Shown piece by piece: positions 60,290-64,000 of a stretch of DNA of 64,000 nt. The stretch is from Paragonimus westermani (taxonomy: Eukaryota > Platyhelminthes > Trematoda > Plagiorchiida > Troglotrematidae). Location: assembly GCA_008508345.1 (NCBI GenBank), contig QNGE01000125.1:165272-229271 (forward strand), given 5' to 3'. The notes under the pieces are model-generated. The model worked only from the letters and a program-made list of their open reading frames with translations. It did not search any database and was not told where the DNA came from. The position numbers and the translations under genes are program-made. Position 1 is the stretch's first letter; each line of letters begins with the position of its first letter.

Positions 60290-60760
60290 TTGATATCAGC
60301 CTAGAAAGCTCAGCACATGGTCTACAGATTCGTGCTCAGTCGTAAATTTGATGTGGTGATATAAGGAATTTGTGTTCCACGAATTTATCGATAGTTTCTG
60401 TACGTTCCATAAACAACGTATCATCGACATACCTCCACCAAATTCCAGGTGGATCATGAAAGCATAACAAATTTCCCTCTAAATTTTGCACGAACAAGTT
60501 AGCAACTGTGATGAAAATGTGTAAGTCCATTGCCACTCCGTTTGTTAGCTGATAGAGAGCCACCTTGAACGTAAACAAGGTAGGCCGTATGCAGTACTCC
60601 GTGGCTTTTGTAACCTCATTAACTGATAAACGTGTTTGTTCAGCTAAACCGTATCTGCTTCACGAAGCTGGCGAATCACCTCCGGACTTTTCGCCACTGG
60701 AATCCTGGCGAACAAGAAAGCAATATCAAAGCTTACCGGATATTCATCCGGGCCTAAGTT
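60290..60760 (-). mobile_element. Penelope-like element remnant: reverse transcriptase core
   Basis: On the minus strand DEYPVSFDIAFLFARIP (60718-60749 and onward) corresponds to RT motif A (VSFDVxSLFTxIP). A frame change follows, then FTFKVALYQLTNGVAMDLHI (motif B region, family QxxGVAMGSPLSP) and VANLFVQNLEGN. GIWWRYVDDTLF carries an intact catalytic YVDD at 60420-60431. HHIKFTTEHE follows in a shifted frame. The YVDD frame is open for 80 codons (60578-60336). Loss of the MGSP segment and frame breaks make it inactive. No nuclease domain follows below 60290. Confidence 0.85.
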
Positions 60761-61261
60761 AAATTCCCTCAGTTGTGTGGAACTCCGAACATACTGGTCG
60801 GTACACCTTTCACTTGTTCATACCTAGGAACGTCACGCGGTGACCTCAAGTGGACCGTGAACCCATACGTACCATTGGTAGTCCGTCTAAGCATCGCACG
60901 TTAAACACGCAAACACGCGCCATTTGATGACTACCTCATACGAATATTGTACAATGTAAATTTCATGATTTAACTCGTTAGATGAAGGCACTCCGAGAGG
61001 GTCAAAACGGCGCGAAACTGATAACCTTTTTGGTCTTGGCTCGTTGTGGCTTAACCAAGGAGGTACTCAGTCATGAGCATCAGCACAATGCATAGTATGT
61101 TTTATATCTGTTCTGTTCACGATCAGGAAGAACCTACAGTTGAACCTTTCTACCTCGAAGATAGGTTACTTGACAGACGTGTTCAATCTAATCAGTGTTC
61201 CACAGGCTGGCCAAAGTTGTAAAGCTGATAGTATGTGAAAACCTACCGAGTTTAAACGATT
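60761..61261. other. Gap between PLE and LINE relics
   Basis: No motif was recognised with confidence. It may contain unrecognisable downstream LINE or upstream PLE sequence. Confidence 0.3.
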
Positions 61262-61690
61262 TCCTTAAATCCCGAAGGAGTTTTTGATGTATCTAAGGCA
61301 CAAAGCGAAAAAATGTATTGTCAGCACTGTCGGTAGCTGATCTAAGCTACAAAGATGAAACCATTGTTGACCGTTGGTAGACCTGCCAGTGTCCGAGTAG
61401 CTCACGGAAGGTGAGGATGTGATCAGTATATCTGTGACCTGTGTACAGCCCGTTCTACTCCTTGTGGCCCCACCGTTCATGATTTTTGGATGACTTGAGG
61501 AACAAAATGGACACCATTAGCTTCAGGGTAACTGAGAACACACTAATCTCTTTGTAGTTGGTGTACCCATTACTGAGGCCTTTGTTATAAGTTTCAGAAA
61601 TTATGGATTTCTCACATGACAAGGGAACTTTTTTCGGTATTCGAAACTTTGATGAATATGACGAAGAAATTCCACTTCATTCCTCTGTGA
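61262..61690 (-). mobile_element. LINE (CR1/RTE-like) reverse-transcriptase remnant
   Basis: One minus frame, from about 61615 down to 61335, reads NGYTNYKEISVFSVTLKLM, SILFLKSSKNHERWGHKE, a TAG, then GLYTGHRYTDHILTFRELLG and HWQVYQRSTMVSS. This follows the RT pattern NYRGISLLSVxxKLLxxIIL...QAGFRxGRxTxDQIFTLRxxLExxxxYQxPTxxxF of CR1/RTE-type elements. A further frame change near 61335 precedes residues resembling the D-x-SATDS part of the next RT motif. Several stops show it is dead. The endonuclease and 3' end are not seen. The family (CR1 versus RTE) is uncertain. Confidence 0.75.
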
Positions 61691-64000
61691 AGCAGCATTG
61701 TTTGTACCAGGTATGTCCCAGCGCTACTTGATATGAAGCTCGTTTCGGTTCTATTCTTCTGTACCAAATTCTACGTTACACAACTGAACCACATTGGAAA
61801 ATTTTTAACATTGATGGTTTTTTTTACTTGCATTTACAAATGCCCTGCCTAACTGTCGACGTGCTATTATGGGTTTTATATAGTTGGGCCATCAGCTCCG
61901 CAGATTATTTGATTACACTAGCTCCTTTTAGTTCGGTGACCGGGATAAGACCGCACAGTTTCATAGAAACTTCACACATGACAGGTTTTTCTTGCTTATT
62001 TGAACTTCCTAACCACCAGCTTTCTGACTCCTTTCAAAAGAGTTTGCAACTAACTGCCCAAGACAGAAACACCTGCCCTGACGTTTGGCAGTGTTATCTG
62101 ACGTGTTTTAGGAAGTTTCAGGAAATTTGCCGAAAGATGACAGTTGTCAGCTTGTTGATCATAGCCTCGGCAACTGGAAGTAGTTGCATGAAGGGATGCC
62201 TTTAGGCAAGTGTGGTGTTCACCAGTGTTACACGGCATGATAGAGCCAACGTCGTTTGGCAGTTGGCGCACGCTAACCGGTGTAAGTGGCAATCTTATAC
62301 TTAACATAACCATTTACAGTTGGTTAAAATGCAATTAATTTCAGGCTGTATCATTGACGAAGAACAATCTCCTGTGGCGGAATGGGATTTCGGATAGACA
62401 AGGTGAGAACTAAGGAACGAGAGATGAGAAACTAAGCGCAGACGCACAAATTTCATAGTACTTTAACCCACGAGACTAGTGAAATGAATTGAACAAGCTC
62501 CGTTTTCAAGATGCTTGTAATAAAATGTCAGAAGTTTATTTGGGATTGCAAACACATTTATCAGGCGATTGACCAGGTAACGTGGAGTAGTATCTCACTA
62601 GTCACTTCAAGTTTCCCTGACCCCTCAACGTTGGAGAGTTTTCTTTGTTGATCTTTGTTTGGACGTTACCGTCGGATTAACGGGGACGCCGGTGGCTGCC
62701 TCTAGTGACGTTGTTACGAATGATACACATAGAACTACAGCACTTTGCGTTCTACAAACGTCTGTCTAGGAACCTGGGATTATCACAGCCTTGGCTCTGC
62801 TATCCAAAATAAGATATTTTTTTACACCAAACTTGCTCTCCTAGTGGGGTTAACTGTATGGCAGGTGATCTACTAAGATATTCATGTCCACTGCCCGAGT
62901 CCCAGTATCTCGCTCAGATGCCTAGCAAAGCAGCTGATGAATGTGCCAGCAGAACTGATTGTTCCATGTAACCGGGCTGCAATCTAACTGAAAGCACACA
63001 AATATAACAGAATACGTTGGCAATTTCGTAGCTTGTTCACTCTGTATGAACCTTTGAGTTACATTACGTAGAGCCGACTAGGCTACAGTCATGCGCACAG
63101 ATCTCGAGTCTTTTGCTCAAAAACACATTGACATGTACTTGAAAAATTACCGACAGTTTATTCTTCCCGGAGAAACACGGGGTAACTTTGCATTAGTGGT
63201 AGACGTGGAGGTCATTCTGGGTACCGCTTCTTAAACCAGCGGTTCTGAGTATTAGCATACATGGATGGCGAATGTATCCACCTTAAGGGCCAGATTTCAC
63301 TCATTCTGTTCTCAGAGGTGAACTAAAGTTGATCAGTTCTTATTACATTGTGAACACTTGAGAAGAGTCCCAGGCAAAAAACAGTGTAGACGGCAAGCCC
63401 GTTTGGATTGCCTGAACAACATGTTAGATACATCATACTTATATACCAATTTTTAATGGAATCACTAACGGGTTAAACAGAGAACGGATAAGTAAGTTTA
63501 TTATTAGGCTGTGATGAAGATGGCATTTAGATAATGGGTGTTTTTAGGCTAACAATGTGTTAGGCTGACTATTGCAGGTTTAAAAGCTGACAACAACAAT
63601 CTTACGCATACGAAGATGGCTTATACATACGAAATCTAGTGGTTTCAGCTGTGAACAAAGCAATGCACCTCCCGTCCACCGGCTAGAGAACCTAAACTCA
63701 GCAGGTAGAGAAAATCGCTCACACCACTTTAATTGAGTGGAAAACATTGCCAGTTTTTCATCAGTCTTTTCGTGATTTACAACTAGGTTTCATTCATGAA
63801 TGTGGCTTTTTATCATCTATCGGTTCGTGGGATGGTTATCCTGATGGAACAATCCGTTAGGGAAGTACTGTATCCTTACTTTGTCTATTTGTACTCACCG
63901 TCGCATGTTGGTTCTCTGTTAAACATTGCATTTCAAGCGCTGAAACGGTTACAGAGACGTGTGTGAACAGCAGCAAGATGAGACTGGACCTTGACTTGGT
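61691..64000. other. No recognisable gene
   Basis: The longest frame is 61828-62205 plus (125 codons), with a hydrophobic start (LTVDVLLWVLYSWAISSADY) and several cysteines. It has no known relative I can name and could be chance. Nothing else is recognised to the end of the window. Confidence 0.35.

Noticed and set aside
61828..62205. 125-codon plus-strand frame with hydrophobic start
   Set aside because: Longest frame after the PLE nuclease, but no family similarity and no splice signals; left as interval text only.

Overview
The window is eukaryotic and reads like flatworm (Platyhelminthes) repeat-rich, non-coding DNA. Open frames are short on both strands and carry no bacterial-style gene order. 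The recognisable content is decayed retroelements, a DNA transposon relic and tRNA-headed short repeats. The flatworm assignment is inference. It rests on a tRNA-headed SINE-like repeat with an internal hammerhead ribozyme (the architecture known from the Schistosoma Sm-alpha repeat), on Penelope-like elements (PLEs) with GIY-YIG endonucleases, and on a CR1/RTE-like LINE. I found no host protein gene I can name; two possible exons (57348-57592 minus, 59809-59962 plus) are the best host-gene candidates.

The dominant feature is a SINE-like family of about 430 bp seen at eleven loci (near 1.9, 11.5, 21.3, 24.0, 24.3, 26.1, 27.9, 36.4, 46.0, 46.4 and 58.5 kb). In its sense orientation it has a 5' leader, a tRNA-like Pol III head with A and B boxes, a type I hammerhead ribozyme, and a 3' tail ending in an A-rich stretch. 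At four loci the repeat occurs as an inverted (foldback) pair. Three of those pairs are bounded by one short direct repeat that looks like a target-site duplication: 12 bp at 58 kb, 10 bp at 26 kb, and 10 bp with one mismatch at 21 kb. The inverted pair therefore appears to have inserted as a single unit. The right arm of the 58-kb copy keeps a complete hammerhead consensus (59020-59064). I regard this ribozyme-bearing foldback SINE as the most interesting system here.

Five PLE remnants are present: 780-1830 minus, 23258-23990 minus, 32674-33310 minus, 57754-58160 plus and 60290-60760 minus. The 33-kb copy carries hammerhead motifs in its 3' region, duplicated as an inverted pair (32721-32760 minus, 33398-33437 plus). 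A LINE reverse-transcriptase relic (61262-61690 minus) and a nearly full-length, stop-riddled Tc1/IS630-type transposase (53422-54367 minus) complete the mobile set. Other tRNA-headed repeats lie at 13.8, 20.9, 29.1 and 43.7 kb.

Two single-N positions (15117, 17318) are each associated with an exact direct duplication (57 bp and 108 bp) and look like assembly joins. The remaining stretches, listed as intervals below, show only short uncharacterised open frames.
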